The translations under genes were made by a program, and so were the position numbers. Shown here one piece after another: positions 62,094 through 64,000 of a DNA stretch of 64,000 nt (positions are counted from its first letter, which is position 1; every line of letters starts with the position of its first letter). Below the pieces are notes generated by a model, which worked only from the letters and a program-made list of their open reading frames with translations, was not told the DNA's origin and ran no database searches. The stretch is taken from the NCBI GenBank assembly GCA_050952465.1, contig JBMNKZ010000005.1:248001-312000 (forward strand). Direction: 5' to 3'. This DNA is from DUPU01 sp050952465. GTDB taxonomy: Bacteria > Bacillota > Dehalobacteriia > Dehalobacteriales > Dehalobacteriaceae.

Positions 62094-62601
62094 AGCGAGA
62101 GGACAAGACAGCTTTCCCCTCACGGTCTTTGATAAGTGAATAGGTGTCTTTCCGGTACGTTCCCCGTATGCCCTAAAAAGGGAAGCCAGCTTGCAGGTAC
62201 GCCAAGACCACCTGTCCGGCATCAGCCGGATCACAGCCAAGGTATCCATGCCGTCATGGACTAAATAAAGGTAAGGTGCGAGCGATCAATACCCGTGCAA
62301 CAATAAATGTCGGCTGCATTTAAGGTGAAACATACGGAGGGATAATGATACTTCCGTCCAGCCACAGTCCGAGCGTGATAAAACCGTCGCAGGCAATGGG
62401 GATGGCCCGTCAGTATGGGGGGAGGTGAAATTCCTATGAGGACGATCAGCCGACGTCCGCCGGATAAGCCCGTAAAACGATAGAAGCAAAACAGAAATGC
62501 AGGTCAGGGGTGCGCACCTTGGTGCGAGATGTATGCGTATCCAATCATGGCGCGCCCTTGTTGCCTGCATTTTATTTCCCGAGCAGAAAGGGGCTGATAC
62601 C
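62094..62601 (+). other. long structured leader before xis
   Basis: 508 bp without a standard gene. Two tiny ORFs have ribosome sites: 62345-62428 (27 aa, CGGAGGG) and 62436-62483 (15 aa, GGGGGGAGGTG). A long-range inverted repeat AAATGCAGG (62494-62502) with CCTGCATTT (62564-62572) encloses a GTGCGCACC palindrome. Probably a regulatory leader. Confidence 0.5.
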
Positions 62602-62823
62602 TTGCTGAAAAGCAATGAAGCATATAAGCTGGTCTTTCGGGAATACCCGGATGTGGTCAGTGTGGAGCAAATGTGTGAAATGCTCGGCGGTATCAGCACA
62701 AAAACCGGATATCGCCTTTTGCGACAAAATCAGATCAAGCACTTTAAGATAGGCCGAATGTATAAAATCCCAAAGCTTCATATTTTTGAATACCTGGCGG
62801 TCGTGCAGGAATCCGATGCGTAA
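62602..62823 (+). CDS. xis: excisionase (Xis-like)
   Basis: 73 aa from TTG 62602 behind AAAGGGG; the in-frame stretch before it is part of the leader. The core EYPDVVSVEQMCEMLGGISTKTGYRLLRQNQIKHFKIGRMYKIPKLHIFEYL is a winged HTH of the Tn916 Xis type. Works with the integrase downstream for excision. Confidence 0.88.
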   Translation: MLKSNEAYKLVFREYPDVVSVEQMCEMLGGISTKTGYRLLRQNQIKHFKIGRMYKIPKLHIFEYLAVVQESDA

Positions 62824-62926
62824 AACATCGCTCGCACCTTTGCAAGATATTTTGGAGCCTGCTACAATAAACCCGTCAATGGTAGGTGAATATGGACTGT
62901 TACTGATTTAAAGGAGGCAAGAATTC

Positions 62927-64000
62927 ATGGTAACAGGACACCTGCGAGAAAAAAACGGCTATTTCCAGATGATCCTCACCTACAAGGATATGAACGGAAA
63001 GCGCCAAACCAAGTCTGTCAGCACGGGACTTCCCGTCAAGGGGAATAAAAAGCGCGCCGAAGCGATGCTTTGGAAAACCAGGCAAGAGTTTAATCCCGAC
63101 ACGGCGATGAGCGACAAAAACATGTTGTTTGCCGACTTCCTGAACAAATGGCTGCAGGACGTTATCAACAGAGTGGACGCCGACACCTACGCCCTTTACG
63201 CATACGACGCCAAAACCTTCATCATCCCTTACTTTAAGGATACCGCCGTTACGGTGGCGAAAATAAAGCCGGGTGACATTGAAGGCTACTATCAGTATGA
63301 GCGAACAGAAAAAAACGCCTTAAACACCGCCCTGCTCCAATATCACGAGGTCATCAAGGAAGCCTTGGCCTATGCCGTGGAGCTTGAGCTGATCCGGGAC
63401 AATCCGGCCGACAAAGTAAACCCGATCTCCGGCGAGGTGCGGATACTGTTTACCGACTTCCTGCTGGAATGGCTGGAGATGATCAAACACAATGTGGAAA
63501 TGACCACCTACGCCTCTTACGCTGTTTGCATCAAGAGCTGCATTATTCCTTATTTTAAGGAGTACAAACTTACGTTGAAGGATGTTACGCCGAAGCACAT
63601 CCAGGACTATTATCAGTACGAGCTGAATGAGAAAGGTTTAAGCGCCTGCACGGTGATCCACCGCCACGCCAACATTCGCAAGGCGTTGCAGTACGCTTTC
63701 AAGGTGGGCCTGATCGCCTTTAACCCCGCTGACCGGATCGAGCGGCCCAAAACCGCAAAATTCGTGGGCAGTATTTACGATGCCAGCGAATTGGAAGCCT
63801 TGTTCGCCGTTGTGAAAAACAAGCCGATAGAGCTGGCCGTTATCCTGGGCGCGTTTTACGGACTGCGCCGCAGTGAAATCGTAGGGCTGAAATGGGACGC
63901 GATTGACTTTGGGAAAAAGACGCTGACCATCAAGCACACCGTAACCGAGGTAAGGGTGGACGGAAAAGCCATCATCGTGGAAAAGGACCGCGCCAAAACC
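62927..64000 (+). CDS. int: tyrosine integrase, partial, duplicated core-binding domain
   Basis: First 358 aa; continues past the right edge. ATG 62927 behind AAAGGAGG. Arm-binding-like N-terminus (HLREKNGYFQMILTYKDMNGKRQTKSVSTGL) then two successive SAM-like core-binding domains (LFADFLNKWLQDVINRVDADTYALYAYDAKTFIIPYFKD... and ILFTDFLLEWLEMIKHNVEMTTYASYAVCIKSCIIPYFKE...). The catalytic domain begins with GAFYGLRRSEIVGLKW (first catalytic Arg). The rest of the catalytic residues lies outside the window. The att site is probably just to the right. Confidence 0.9.
   Translation, partial: MVTGHLREKNGYFQMILTYKDMNGKRQTKSVSTGLPVKGNKKRAEAMLWKTRQEFNPDTAMSDKNMLFADFLNKWLQDVINRVDADTYALYAYDAKTFIIPYFKDTAVTVAKIKPGDIEGYYQYERTEKNALNTALLQYHEVIKEALAYAVELELIRDNPADKVNPISGEVRILFTDFLLEWLEMIKHNVEMTTYASYAVCIKSCIIPYFKEYKLTLKDVTPKHIQDYYQYELNEKGLSACTVIHRHANIRKALQYAFKVGLIAFNPADRIERPKTAKFVGSIYDASELEALFAVVKNKPIELAVILGAFYGLRRSEIVGLKWDAIDFGKKTLTIKHTVTEVRVDGKAIIVEKDRAKT

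Noticed and set aside
1..64000. CRISPR arrays, tRNA or rRNA genes
   Set aside because: No regular repeat-spacer pattern and no cloverleaf or rRNA-like segment was recognised by reading.

Overview
The window looks like part of a chromosome from an anaerobic low-to-mid GC Firmicute of class Clostridia. This is inferred from Shine-Dalgarno strength, frequent GTG/TTG starts and gene families; no rRNA or tRNA gene fixes the taxon. Most of it (about 3.9-64 kb) reads as one large integrative and conjugative element (ICE) of the Tn1549/CTn type. It carries partition genes, a giant methylase-helicase, MobC/relaxase, PcfB, VirD4, a Maff2 protein, VirB6-like, PrgI and VirB4 proteins, an M23 hydrolase, RadC, and at the right edge sigma factor, HTH, Xis and a tyrosine integrase that runs off the window. 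Base composition is patchy: a GC-rich backbone with AT-richer cargo blocks.

Layout. (1) 1-3.7 kb, minus strand: the end of a BREX-like defence operon (BrxC-type ATPase cut by the edge, a zinc-ribbon miniprotein, a PAPS-reductase/ferredoxin protein of BrxP type, a leading HTH gene) behind a strong promoter with a palindrome between -35 and -10. (2) 3.9-5.9 kb: parA-parB with a 29-bp palindrome inside parB, and a Cys-rich miniprotein. (3) 6.3-16.2 kb: a complete-looking Tad/Flp-type pilus locus (CpaB, TadZ, TadA, TadB, TadC, two pilins, two TadE/G pseudopilins, a 1037-aa CARDB-like surface protein, prepilin peptidase). (4) 16.3-28.1 kb: ICE accessory genes, a reverse-strand MerR gene, the 2553-aa methylase/SNF2 protein with a TnpV frame overprinted in its linker, and a TOPRIM/DUF3991 protein. 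(5) 28.1-32.5 kb: a HigBA-type toxin-antitoxin pair and an AT-rich SIR2-HerA defence cassette bracketed by structured GC-rich DNA. (6) 32.6-47.3 kb: likely oriT, relaxosome and conjugation genes; virD4 carries a one-base frameshift. (7) 47.5-60.8 kb: an AT-richer cargo block centred on membrane and lipid functions (TetR, phasin-like, UbiB/AarF kinase, HD protein, YidC, second TetR, lipase-like, Lgt, AI-2E permease, a radical SAM enzyme beside a cysteine-less paralog, DegV, CmpB-like protein, PgsA). (8) 61.3-64 kb: recombination module.

How it fits together: the backbone moves and maintains the element; the pilus may mediate attachment or mating contact; BREX and SIR2-HerA would protect host and element from phage. 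The 47-61 kb block has the ingredients to make, modify and populate membrane lipid (fatty-acid binding, phosphatidylglycerol synthesis, lipoprotein lipidation, membrane insertion, radical SAM chemistry). It is the best candidate here for an undescribed system. Two near-identical promoter-like motifs with the same spacing, one before the sigma gene and one before the xis/int leader, suggest that the element's own sigma factor controls excision.
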